Below are positions 46,421 to 55,303 of a stretch of DNA of 64,000 nucleotides, piece by piece. A program made the translations under genes and the position numbers. Within the stretch, counting starts at the first letter, position 1, and the number at the start of each line of letters is the position of its first letter. The DNA lies in contig CAVTND010000009.1 of NCBI GenBank assembly GCA_963735955.1, positions 186,001 through 250,000 of the forward strand, read 5' to 3'. The notes under the pieces are model-generated. The model saw only the letters and a program-made list of their open reading frames with translations. It did no database searches and had not been told where the DNA came from. This DNA comes from CAVTND01 sp963735955. Lineage in GTDB: Bacteria > Pseudomonadota > Gammaproteobacteria > Burkholderiales > Burkholderiaceae_F.

Positions 46421-48451
46421 ATGCTTCGAACTGCCAGTTTCGTCGCAGCGCTCAGTGTCTCGCTCGGTGTCGGCACTGTGGCGTTCGCAGCGACCACCCT
46501 TGAACTGGGCGGGCTGTCGAAGAGTGTGGATGCCTGTGTCGACTTCGACGAGTTCGTCAACGGATCCTGGAAACAGTTCACCGCGATCCCGGCCGATCGC
46601 GCCCGCATCGGCAGCTTTGACACATTGCGCGATGAAAGCCGGCAGGTGGTTGAGCGGGCGCTCGTCTTCGCCTTGCGCGATCCGGCTCGCCTCGACACGC
46701 CCGGCAAGCGACTCGCGGCGGCCTACTACGCGAGCGGAATGGATATCGCCGCGATTGAAAGGCGCGGCCTGACATCGCTCCAACCGCTGCTCGGCGAGAT
46801 CGACGGACTGACCCAGCGCTCGCGCCTGCCGGTGCTGCTTGCCGCGCTTGCGCAGGCGCGGATCGAAGCGCCGCTTAGGGTCACCGTTGCCGCAGACCCG
46901 AAGGACAAGCGGCGCTACATCATCGTGCTCGACCAGAGCGGACTCGGCTTGCCGGATCGCGATGACTACGTGCTTGACGATGCGCGCACCCGCGAATTGC
47001 GCCAGGCCTATGGCGCCTATCGCCTGCGCCTTGCCCGGCTTGCCGGATCGTCTGATGCAGTCGCCGCCGCGCGGCTGGACTATGCCCTCGAAGTCAATCT
47101 GGCCAAGGCGTCGATGTCCCGGATTGCACGCCGTGATCCGAACGCGACCTACAGGTTGTTCACATTGGACTCGCTCGCGAAATTCGCGCCCGGACTCGAC
47201 TGGGAGGTGTACTTCGATGAACTGGGTGTCGCCCAGCCGGGCGAATTCAATGTCGCGTCGCCCGAATTCGTAAAGGAAGTCGCGCGACTCGCCGCCACTG
47301 CACCACTGGAACAATGGCGTGCCTACCTGAAGCAGCAGTTGCTCGATGCGGCCGCGCCGGCGCTGCCCGCCGCTTTCGTCGACGCCCGCTTCGCTTATCG
47401 CGGCAAGGCGATCCAGGGCCTCGAGCAACCGCCCCCCCGTGCCGAGCAGGTCATCGGCCTGATAACCGGTCCATCGGGAGCCGAGCCCCTGGCCCATGGC
47501 CTGGGCCAGCTGTATGTCGATCAGGTCTTTTCAGTCGATGCGAAGGCGCGTGCGATCGCCATGATCGGCGACATCAAGGTGGCGATGCGAACGCGCATCG
47601 AGAATCTTGACTGGATGAGCGCATCGACCAAGGAGCGGGCCGTGCGCAAGCTCGATGCCATGTCGATGAAGATCGGCTACCCCGACCACTGGAAGTCATA
47701 CGAGCGGCTCGAGATCGAGCCCGATGACTTCGCAGGCAACTGGCTGCGGGCTAATTCCTGGGAGTACGACCAGCGCGTCGCCGACCTCGTGCGCCCGGTT
47801 GACCGCGGGCGCTGGTTCACGTCTCCGCACGTGGTCAACGCATTTGCCGGCGGGCTCAACGAGATCGTCTTTCCGGCAGCGATCCTGCAACCGCCATTTT
47901 TTTATCCGCAGGGCGACGATGCGGCCAACTACGGCGCCATCGGCGCGGTGATCGGACATGAGATCACGCATCATTTCGACGATCGCGGGCGGCAGTTCGA
48001 CGAATACGGCAACCTGGTCGACTGGTGGACGCCTGCAGACGCTGCCGCCTACAAGGAGCGTGCCGCAGCGCTCGCCAATCAGTACTCCGCCTACAAGCCC
48101 TTGCCGGGGCAAGCGATCAACGGACAGCAAACGCTCGGCGAGAACATCTCGGATCTGGGTGGCATCAAGGTCGCCTTCGACGCGTTCCAGCTCCTCAACG
48201 CGCGCGCACCGGCGCCAAGCATCGACGGCTACACGCCTGAGCAGCGCTTCTTCCTGTCCTATGCAACGATCTGGCGCGGCAAGTACCGGAACGCTGCCAT
48301 GCTCGATCAGCTCCGTACCGGCCGCCATTCACCGTCGCGCTACCGCGTACTGGGACCGCTCGCCAATTTTCCGGCCTTCGGCGAGGCGTTCGGTTGCGGG
48401 CCGGGAGCGCCGATGCTGCGCCCTGTCAATGAGCAGATCCTGATCTGGTAG
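46421..48451 (+). CDS. M13-family zinc metallopeptidase (neprilysin-like, PepO)
   Basis: The product is 676 aa from the ATG at 46421, with a signal peptide (ASFVAALSVSLGVGTVAFA). The zinc motif HEITH is at residues 513-517 and the third ligand lies in GENISDLGG. NAFAGGLNEIVFPAAILQPP and the C-terminal RVLGPLANFPAFGEAFGC are family marks. It would degrade peptides in the periplasm. It is divergent from the indolepyruvate oxidoreductase; the 270 bp between hold no other gene. Confidence 0.9.
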   Translation: MLRTASFVAALSVSLGVGTVAFAATTLELGGLSKSVDACVDFDEFVNGSWKQFTAIPADRARIGSFDTLRDESRQVVERALVFALRDPARLDTPGKRLAAAYYASGMDIAAIERRGLTSLQPLLGEIDGLTQRSRLPVLLAALAQARIEAPLRVTVAADPKDKRRYIIVLDQSGLGLPDRDDYVLDDARTRELRQAYGAYRLRLARLAGSSDAVAAARLDYALEVNLAKASMSRIARRDPNATYRLFTLDSLAKFAPGLDWEVYFDELGVAQPGEFNVASPEFVKEVARLAATAPLEQWRAYLKQQLLDAAAPALPAAFVDARFAYRGKAIQGLEQPPPRAEQVIGLITGPSGAEPLAHGLGQLYVDQVFSVDAKARAIAMIGDIKVAMRTRIENLDWMSASTKERAVRKLDAMSMKIGYPDHWKSYERLEIEPDDFAGNWLRANSWEYDQRVADLVRPVDRGRWFTSPHVVNAFAGGLNEIVFPAAILQPPFFYPQGDDAANYGAIGAVIGHEITHHFDDRGRQFDEYGNLVDWWTPADAAAYKERAAALANQYSAYKPLPGQAINGQQTLGENISDLGGIKVAFDAFQLLNARAPAPSIDGYTPEQRFFLSYATIWRGKYRNAAMLDQLRTGRHSPSRYRVLGPLANFPAFGEAFGCGPGAPMLRPVNEQILIW

Positions 48452-48489
48452 TCGAGCGGCGGGAGAGAACCGGGCGCCGTTAGCAGTGG

Positions 48490-48900
48490 CTAGGCCATGG
48501 GCATCGACTGGCCATCCTTGAGCCGCAGCCAGCCGCGTGCGATCCGGTAGATCGCCCAGACGCCGAGCGCGAAGAAGCCGACGATCCAGGTTGCGAATCC
48601 GATCAGGATCGGGATCAGCACAATCGAAACCAGCATCACGATCACAAACCACATCAATGCGTACCAGAAGGTGCGGATCTGCCATGAAAAATGCGATTCG
48701 AGGTAAGTGCCTTTTGCTTCACCTCGTTTCACATAATTGATGATGACCGCGATGATCGATGGCCAGCCGAAGATGAATGTGCCGATCACGCTGGCGGCGC
48801 CGAACGCGCCGATGACCAGGCTCAGGGTGTGCAATGCGTAGACGACATGCGTGGTCGTGACCAGCGACTCGGGCGGAGTGGTAGTGGACGTAGCGCTCAT
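48490..48900 (-). CDS. DUF4870-like integral membrane protein
   Basis: The product is 136 aa. Three membrane segments flank the family motif NYVKRGEAKGTYLESHFSWQ, and the end reads WAIYRIARGWLRLKDGQSMP. It is a paralogue of the protein at 13551-13982, with the same spacing of motifs. The function is unknown. It is convergent with the M13 peptidase gene. Confidence 0.78.
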   Translation of the reverse strand: MSATSTTTPPESLVTTTHVVYALHTLSLVIGAFGAASVIGTFIFGWPSIIAVIINYVKRGEAKGTYLESHFSWQIRTFWYALMWFVIVMLVSIVLIPILIGFATWIVGFFALGVWAIYRIARGWLRLKDGQSMPMA

Positions 48901-48960
48901 CGGCGGCTCCAGGAAAAAGAGCGCGGAGCATAGCGCCGGATCGGTGCGGCTCGCGGCCGG

Positions 48961-50130
48961 TCACGGCGCGGGCGCCTTGCCGTGCGCCGCTTTCCAGTCC
49001 ATCGCGACGCGGACGCGGCGCTCCACCGACGGGTGCGAATAGAACAGGAACTCCTGCACCGGCGTCGGACGGGGGTAGCGGTACTCGGCGGTCTTGACCA
49101 GCGCGCTGGCCAGGGCGTCCGGCAGGTCCGTGGTGTCGAGCGAGTACTGGTCGGCCTGCAACTCGCCGACGCGCGTGAAGCCGTTGATGATCGGCAGGCT
49201 GAGTACTGAAAGCAAAGACACGAGCACCATGACGACCGGCAGACCGGCCGGACTGGACAACGGAGCGCGGCTGCCGATTGCGATCGCCGCCCGGCCGTAA
49301 GCCCGGTCCACGATCAGAAACGCCAGCATCGCCAGCAGCGACATCAGGGCGGTGCGGCTCCAGACATGGTGCAGCCGGTAGTGACCGATCTCGTGCGCCG
49401 TGACCGCGCGGACCTCGTCGAGCGACGCGCCCTTGAGTGCCACATCGGAAATCGCGATGCGGGCGGAAGGTCCGATACCGCTGACGTTCGCTGTGAAGTT
49501 ATTTGATTGCCGGGAACCGTCGTAGACGTGAATTCGGTCCGGTGAAATGCCGGCATCGCGCGCCATGCCACTCAGTGCGGACTTCACCGGGCCGTCAGCG
49601 AGCGGCTTGAATTCGTTGAACAGCGGCTGAATCGCAACCGGGGCGATCAGCAGGAACACCGCGATTCCGACGGCGGCCAGTCCGCCCGACCAGACCCACC
49701 AGCGTCGTCCGGTCCGGCGCATCAGCGCATAGACGCCGACGAAGAACAAGCCGGCCAGTGGCGCCGAGACCACGATCCCGATTGCGGCCTGCTTCAGTGC
49801 ATCCGCAAACGGCTGCGAGGTGCGGCCGTAATCGAGCAGCCGCCACCAGTCCTCGTACATCGACCACGGCAGGGACAGCAGTCCGGCCAGCAGGAAGTAC
49901 ACGGTGCTGACGACGAAGGCGCGCACGTTGGCGCCGCGCCGGCCCAGTTTCGCCTCGGTGCGTTCGAGCAGGCCCGAGCGCACGATCAGCCAGGCCACCG
50001 CGATCGCCATCAGCAGGTTCCACAAAATCAGCCAGTGACTGCCGGCCGTGAACTGCGCCGACTTGTTCAGGACGTCGGCGCCGAGCGCATCGATGTAGGC
50101 CGCGGTCGCGGCTTGGGGATCAAAGGCCAC
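48961..50130 (-). CDS. M48-family membrane metallopeptidase (Ste24/HtpX-like)
   Basis: The product is about 389 aa from the GTG at 50130, which follows GGAG; a TTG ten codons earlier is less likely. Several membrane helices surround the zinc motif HEIGH at residues 246-250, with the third ligand in GELQADQYS. The N-terminal region resembles CAAX prenyl protease Ste24 proteins. It would cleave membrane or misfolded proteins at the inner membrane. It lies 26 bp after the hydroxyacyl-CoA dehydrogenase gene, so they may be cotranscribed. Confidence 0.88.
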   Translation of the reverse strand: MAFDPQAATAAYIDALGADVLNKSAQFTAGSHWLILWNLLMAIAVAWLIVRSGLLERTEAKLGRRGANVRAFVVSTVYFLLAGLLSLPWSMYEDWWRLLDYGRTSQPFADALKQAAIGIVVSAPLAGLFFVGVYALMRRTGRRWWVWSGGLAAVGIAVFLLIAPVAIQPLFNEFKPLADGPVKSALSGMARDAGISPDRIHVYDGSRQSNNFTANVSGIGPSARIAISDVALKGASLDEVRAVTAHEIGHYRLHHVWSRTALMSLLAMLAFLIVDRAYGRAAIAIGSRAPLSSPAGLPVVMVLVSLLSVLSLPIINGFTRVGELQADQYSLDTTDLPDALASALVKTAEYRYPRPTPVQEFLFYSHPSVERRVRVAMDWKAAHGKAPAP

Positions 50131-50156
50131 GGCGTGGCTCCGGAGCAAGTGTCGAA

Positions 50157-51104
50157 TCAATTGGCGAGAGTGGCTTTCGACACGATGTCCGGCACGCAGG
50201 ACATGGCGGGCACCGCAAGAAAATCCTCACGCTGGTAGGCCGGATTCGGATACTTGTAATAGCCCTCGCCCCCCATCATTCCCTGCAGCCCCTTGTCGAG
50301 GAAATGTTCCTTGATGTAGGCGGCATTCCTGAGCATCTGCTCGTCGCCGTTGATGTGCCCCCAGTGGGATAGGACATTGAAGGAAGTCGTCATGCCGACT
50401 ACGTCGATCATGCCCATAGGCCCGATCGAAGCGCCGCGATTGACGATCAGATAGGTACGATCCACGTCCTCCGGAGTGCAGACTCCGTTGGTCACCAGGG
50501 ACTGTGCCGCGTTGAGCAGCGGCACGAACCAGGTATTGAGCACATAACCGTTCTGCTCCTTTTGCACCGCGATCGGGACCATGCCGATCTCCAGCGCAAA
50601 CTGCGTGACCCGGGTCAGCGTCTCCCGCGAGGTGGTCGGATGCGCCATGAGCTCGACGACATTCATCGTCCAGATCAGGTTGGCGAAGTGCAGCGCACAG
50701 TACTGTGCCGGCCGCCCAGACGCAGCGGCGAAGTCGCGCGGCAGCAGCGTGGACGAGTTGGTCGCGATCAGCGTGTGCTTTGGCAGCAGCGGCGCCATTT
50801 TCGTATAGACACTGGTCTTGACCTCGGGAACTTCCGGCACGGCTTCGATCACCAGATCCGCCTGGGCGACAGCCTTGGCCAGATCCGTCGTGAAGCTCAG
50901 GCGGCTGCGCGTGGCGGTAATCTCGGCCGCACCGGCACCGACGGCCTGGAGGTAGATGCCCGCGTACTGCTCGTGGGCGGCGCGGCAGCGAGCCAGGGCG
51001 TCTTCGTTGATGTCATAGACGACCACGGTCTTGCCTTTGTAGGCACTGTGCCAGGCGATCTGGCCGCCGAGCACGCCGGAGCCGAGGACGGTGAGATGGT
51101 TCAA
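50157..51104 (-). CDS. 3-hydroxyacyl-CoA dehydrogenase
   Basis: The product is 315 aa. The NAD motif is LGSGVLGGQIAW (7-18), the catalytic histidine is in YCALHFANLIW, and NSSTLLPRDFA is the substrate loop. The C-terminal helical domain begins near residue 185. It oxidises 3-hydroxyacyl-CoA in beta-oxidation. It sits ~80 bp downstream of the Baeyer-Villiger monooxygenase on the same strand, which suggests a shared catabolic pathway for a ketone or cyclic substrate. Confidence 0.88.
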   Translation of the reverse strand: MNHLTVLGSGVLGGQIAWHSAYKGKTVVVYDINEDALARCRAAHEQYAGIYLQAVGAGAAEITATRSRLSFTTDLAKAVAQADLVIEAVPEVPEVKTSVYTKMAPLLPKHTLIATNSSTLLPRDFAAASGRPAQYCALHFANLIWTMNVVELMAHPTTSRETLTRVTQFALEIGMVPIAVQKEQNGYVLNTWFVPLLNAAQSLVTNGVCTPEDVDRTYLIVNRGASIGPMGMIDVVGMTTSFNVLSHWGHINGDEQMLRNAAYIKEHFLDKGLQGMMGGEGYYKYPNPAYQREDFLAVPAMSCVPDIVSKATLAN

Positions 51105-51182
51105 GGCAATCTCCTTTCGGTTTGTGTGTACTTCAAATGGGCGAGCTGTTTGGCGAGCACATTCATATGATCGTGTTCCGTC

Positions 51183-52706
51183 TCAAGCCGCGGCCAGAAC
51201 CGTCGACTCGAAGCTGCTCATCGGAGCGTTGCTGCTTGAGCGGCCCGCGCCCGGCGTGGCGTCGAACTGAAGCACGCCATCGTCGATCGGCTCTTCCAGC
51301 AACATCCTGCTGTCAGTCTCGTAATTCATCGTCATTTTCCACGGTAGCCGGTCGCCCTGGCGCGGCAAGGTGTCCATGGCGCGCTGCACGTATCCGGATT
51401 TCAGGCTGTCCAGCACGCCGCTCGGCAGCGAGCAGCCTTCGAAGTCGCGCGGGACGGCGACATCCAGGCCGCCGGCGTCCATGTGGCCGAACAGACGGCA
51501 CAGGTACTGGCCGGCGATGTCGCTCTTCAGCGTCCACGAGGAGTTGGTGTAACCGAACATCCAGGCGATGTTGGGCAGGTCTTCCACGAGGATGCCTTTG
51601 TAGATCATCTGGGCGTTGAAGGGTCGCGCCACGCCGTCGACCTGCAGATCCATGCCGCCCAGCATCTGCAGGCTGAGGCCGGTGGCGGTAACGATGATGT
51701 CGGCCTCCAGCAGCTTGCCCGACTTCAACCGGATCCCATTCTCGGTTAAGGTGTCAATCTGGTCGGTCTCGACCGAAGCCTTGCCATCGCGCAGGGTGTG
51801 GAACAGGTCTGCATTCGGCACCGCGCACAGACGTTCATCCCAGGGCATGTAGCTAGGCGTGAAATGGCGCATGTCGAAGTTCTCGCCGACGTGTTTGCGC
51901 ACATTGGCCAGCAGCCAGCGCCGCATCAGTTTCGGCCAGCGCTTGCAGGCCAGGTAGAGCCAGCGCTGCAGGGTGATGTTGCGCTTGCGCGCAAAGCGGT
52001 ACACCCAGGACTTCGGCAGGAAGGACGCCAGCGCCTTCGAGAGCGAATCAAGGGCCGGCACCGAAAACACATACGACGGCGAACGCTGCAACATGGTCAC
52101 GTGCGCCGCCGTGCCGGCCATCGCCGGCACCACGGAAATCGCCGTCGCCCCGCTGCCGATCACGACCACCTTCTTGCCGGCGTAGTCGAGGTTTTCCGGC
52201 CAGTGCTGGGGGTGAATGCACTGGCCCTTGAACTGCTCCTCGCCGGGGAACCGTGGCCGGAAGCCGGCATCCTGGTTGTAGTAGCCGGTGCAGCAGATCA
52301 GGTAGCCGCAGCTGTATTCACGCATCTCGCCGGAGGTCTCATGCACTGCGCTCAGCGTCCAGCGACGCTGTTCGCTCGACCAGTTGGCGCTGAGGATCTT
52401 CACGCCATACTGAATCTTCTTGTCGATGCCGAATTCGGCGGCGGTATCGGCGATGTACTGGCGAATCGCCGGGCCGTCGGCCAGCACCTTCAGCTCGTTC
52501 CAGGGACGAAACTTGTAGCCGAGGCTGAACATGTCGGAGTCCGAACGGATGCCGGGGTAGCGGAACAGGTCCCAGGTGCCGCCGAGGGTCTCGCGCCGCT
52601 CCAGCACGGCCAGGCGCTTGCCGGGGAACTCGCGCGAGATCTGACAGGCGGTGCCGATGCCGGACAGACCGGCGCCGATGATCAGGACGTCAAAGTGTTC
52701 GTTCAT
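51183..52706 (-). CDS. Flavin-containing Baeyer-Villiger-type monooxygenase
   Basis: The product is about 507 aa from the ATG at 52706 (GGAG site). FAD motif IIGAGLSGIGTA near the start, NADP motif VVIGSGATAISVV near residue 185, and between them the Baeyer-Villiger fingerprint FKGQCIHPQHWP. It inserts oxygen next to a ketone using NADPH. The divergent AraC regulator and the downstream hydroxyacyl-CoA dehydrogenase suggest an inducible catabolic unit. Confidence 0.88.
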   Translation of the reverse strand: MNEHFDVLIIGAGLSGIGTACQISREFPGKRLAVLERRETLGGTWDLFRYPGIRSDSDMFSLGYKFRPWNELKVLADGPAIRQYIADTAAEFGIDKKIQYGVKILSANWSSEQRRWTLSAVHETSGEMREYSCGYLICCTGYYNQDAGFRPRFPGEEQFKGQCIHPQHWPENLDYAGKKVVVIGSGATAISVVPAMAGTAAHVTMLQRSPSYVFSVPALDSLSKALASFLPKSWVYRFARKRNITLQRWLYLACKRWPKLMRRWLLANVRKHVGENFDMRHFTPSYMPWDERLCAVPNADLFHTLRDGKASVETDQIDTLTENGIRLKSGKLLEADIIVTATGLSLQMLGGMDLQVDGVARPFNAQMIYKGILVEDLPNIAWMFGYTNSSWTLKSDIAGQYLCRLFGHMDAGGLDVAVPRDFEGCSLPSGVLDSLKSGYVQRAMDTLPRQGDRLPWKMTMNYETDSRMLLEEPIDDGVLQFDATPGAGRSSSNAPMSSFESTVLAAA

Positions 52707-52779
52707 GTTTGCGAGCTCCAGTGATTGCGGTTTCAGTGGAGCGAAGTGTGAAGAACCCAAGTCCTTATTCCTTGACGGC

Positions 52780-52808
52780 TTGAGACAATGTTTTTACATT
52801 TTGAGACA
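52780..52808 (+). promoter_or_regulatory. Direct repeats, candidate AraC-family binding sites
   Basis: TTGAGACA occurs at 52780-52787 and again at 52801-52808, 21 bp apart (two helical turns), in the region between the AraC-type gene and the monooxygenase gene. The second copy reaches the AraC start codon, so it may be autoregulatory. AraC-type proteins commonly bind such direct repeats. Confidence 0.4.
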
Positions 52809-53824
52809 TGAACGCATTGGTGCGCGCCAGCGGCTTGCGGGGGTATCAGTCCCTGATGCTGAGCCTGAACGCCGACCCGTTGGGATTGCTGCAGCGTCAT
52901 CGCATCGCGCCGGAAACTCTGACTGACGATGACGCGTTGATACCGCTGCGCTCTGTCGTGAACCTGCTGGAAGCGAGCGCCACCGCGACGCATTGCCCGG
53001 ACTTTGGTTTGCGCATGTCGCAGAGTCAGGACATCAGCGTGCTTGGTCCGCTGGCAATCGCCATGCAGAACTCGCCCACCGTGGCGGACGCCTTGCAACT
53101 GGCGTCACGGCACCTGTACGTTCATTGCCCGGCGATGGTCTTTACCGTGATCAAGAGCAGCCACCTCGCGCCGGGCAGTGTCGAGTTGCGTCTCGAAATT
53201 CTGCTGCCGCGCCAGCCGGTTCAGCGCCAGGTCATGGATCAATGCCTTGGGGATATGCATCACATGCTGCGTTTCCTCGCCCGCGATCGCTACAGCCTGA
53301 AAGCGGTCGCCTTGCCGCACGCGCCCGAGGCGCCACTCAAGACCTACACCAGCTTCTTCAATGCTCCTGTCCATCCAGCGCAGGAGCACGGCGGTCTGCA
53401 TATCAGTCGCCAGACACTGACGGCGACGCTGCAGGCGGTCAATGAATCGTTACGCCAGATCGCGGTGGACTACCTGACGGCACATTTCGGCGACCCCGGT
53501 CAATCCATCTCGTCCCGTGTTCGTCTAGCCATCCGGCGCACATTGAGCACCGCCCAGGCCTCGAAGTCCGCGATCGCCGATCTGATGGGCATGCATCAGC
53601 GCACGCTGCAGCGCCGCCTCGAGGCGGAAGGATCGAGCTTTGAAGAGATCCGTGAGGAAGTGCGCAAGCAGTCCGCCCTGCGTTACCTGTGCGAAACCCG
53701 CGTTCCACTGACCCAGCTGGCCGGTCTGCTAGGGCTTTCGGAACAGTCCGCCCTCACCCGATCGTGCCGGCGATGGTTTGCGGCGACGCCGTCGCAGATC
53801 AGAAAGAGCGGTCCCTCGTTCTGA
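52808..53824 (+). CDS. AraC-family transcriptional regulator (arabinose-binding-like N-terminal domain, PF12625)
   Basis: The product is 338 aa. The N-terminal ~190 residues fit the OruR/ArgR-like sensor domain often found with monooxygenase or steroid gene sets. The C-terminal HTH pair is KSAIADLMGMHQRTLQRRLEAEG and LTQLAGLLGLSEQSALTRSCRRW. It is divergent from the monooxygenase, with ~100 bp between the starts, and probably activates it. Confidence 0.88.
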   Translation: MNALVRASGLRGYQSLMLSLNADPLGLLQRHRIAPETLTDDDALIPLRSVVNLLEASATATHCPDFGLRMSQSQDISVLGPLAIAMQNSPTVADALQLASRHLYVHCPAMVFTVIKSSHLAPGSVELRLEILLPRQPVQRQVMDQCLGDMHHMLRFLARDRYSLKAVALPHAPEAPLKTYTSFFNAPVHPAQEHGGLHISRQTLTATLQAVNESLRQIAVDYLTAHFGDPGQSISSRVRLAIRRTLSTAQASKSAIADLMGMHQRTLQRRLEAEGSSFEEIREEVRKQSALRYLCETRVPLTQLAGLLGLSEQSALTRSCRRWFAATPSQIRKSGPSF

Positions 53825-53891
53825 TACGCGCAGGCCTTGCCGGCGGACCGCTTCGCTCGAGCATCGCGTGCTGGTGCACGTCAACGTCCGC

Positions 53892-53918
53892 CTAGTGGCC
53901 TGTAACAGTCGATTCGGA
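53892..53918. repeat. Solo end of the CTAG-type inverted-repeat element
   Basis: The first 26 bases are identical to the left end of the element at 42286-42453, starting CTAGTGGCCTGTAACAG. The interior and the right end are absent, and a second CTAG follows directly at 53919. The restored stop codon of the DUF1501 gene lies in that CTAG. It is either a remnant after deletion or a one-ended copy. Confidence 0.7.
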
Positions 53919-55294
53919 CTAGTTCATGAAGCCGAGGTTGCTGTCGGGAAGTTTCCCAGGTTGGGAAGGATCAGCGGCAGATCGGTCGCGCTCACTCCCA
54001 TCCAGGTGGCGAGCGTGGCGGCATACTGCTCGACCGCGGTGGTCGGAATCAGTCGGCCATTGCCTGCATCGGTGGCATTGCCAAGCGTCAGGTCAGGGTA
54101 GACACCGTAGACCTGCTTGCCGCGCACCGCGCCGCCGACGATGAAGTGATGACCGCCCCAACCGTGGTCCGTGCCGTCGCCGTTGATCGTCAGCGTGCGG
54201 CCGAAGTCCGATGCAGTGAACAGCGTCACGCGCTGCGAGGACGCGAGCTCGACCATTGCCGCCTGGAAGGCGCCGACCGCCGCCGCCAGTTGCCCGAGCA
54301 GGACCGGATGGTTGGCGTCCTGGTCGTTGTGCGTGTCGAAGCCACCCATCGACACCATGAAGATCTGCCGCTTGGCGCCGAGCTGTTCGGACACGCTGAC
54401 GATCTTCGCCACCATCGCCAGTTGCGAGGCGAGCGAGTTGCCGGTCGGAAACTGCGTTGCAAGCACCGGGGCGGCCGCGAGCGCGGCGGCCAGCTGAGTG
54501 TTCGAATCGATCGAGCGTTGATTGACCGTGCGCAGATCGTTTTCGAACAGATGCGCGCGGGTGCGGGTCAGGGTCGAGCGCAGCGCGGTGGCCGCCGCGG
54601 CCGAACCGTAGAGCGATCCGGCGTTCAGCGCGTTGAAGGCGATCGAACCCTGCGTGGGGTCGAGTTGGAACGGCTGCACCGTCTGGCCGCTCAGAAAGAC
54701 CGCATTGCCGGTCAGCGAATTGCAGGTAAAGACCTGGTTGGTGTTCTGGCTGGCGAGCAGATCGCCGATGCGGCCGCCCCAGCCGTACTTGGCGCCCTCG
54801 GGCACCGAGGCCTGCCAGACCGATTGCTGGTCGTTGTGCGAGAAGAGTTTCGGCGGCAGCGGCACCGATTGCGCGAGAAAGCTCGTGCGATTGGTCGGCA
54901 TGATCAGCGGTCCGACATTGGCGAGCACCGCGCATTGGCCGGCGTCGAACAGGGTCGCGAGCGGCGACAGCGGGGTCGGCAGCGAGACCTGAAGCCCCGC
55001 CGGCAGCGGCGTGGTCGGCGCGAGCGCGATCAGTTCGGCCGGGGTCCAGGCAAGCGCACCGCGCTGTGCGGCATAACCCGGGTAGAACGTCGCGTCGAAT
55101 GGAACCACCGTGTTGTGGGCATCGTTGGCGCCATACAGGAACACACAGACCAGTGCCTTGTAGTCCGGTGCGCTCTGCGCGGAGGCCGCACCCAGCGCGG
55201 CAAGATTGAGTGCAAAGGGCGCCGCGGTGCCGGCCATCGACAGGGCCGAAGCCGCGCGCAGGAATTCGCGGCGGGAGGCGTTAGGCTTTTGCAT
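53919..55294 (-). CDS. DUF1501 exported protein, frameshift near the C-terminus
   Basis: The product is ~458 aa. A Tat-type signal (SRREFLRAASALSMAG) leads it to the periplasm. Family features are VCVFLYGANDAHNTVVPFD, FSHNDQQSVWQAS, SMGGFDTHNDQDANHP and DFGRTLTINGDGTDHGWGG. As read, it ends at 53924 with TATSAS. One C more at the run 53946-53948 gives PDSNLGFMN and a stop at 53921-53919, the usual family tail. DUF1501 proteins belong to the alkaline phosphatase/sulfatase-like fold. It follows the DUF1800 gene by 9 bp. Confidence 0.87.
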
Positions 55295-55303
55295 GATCGA
55301 CTC

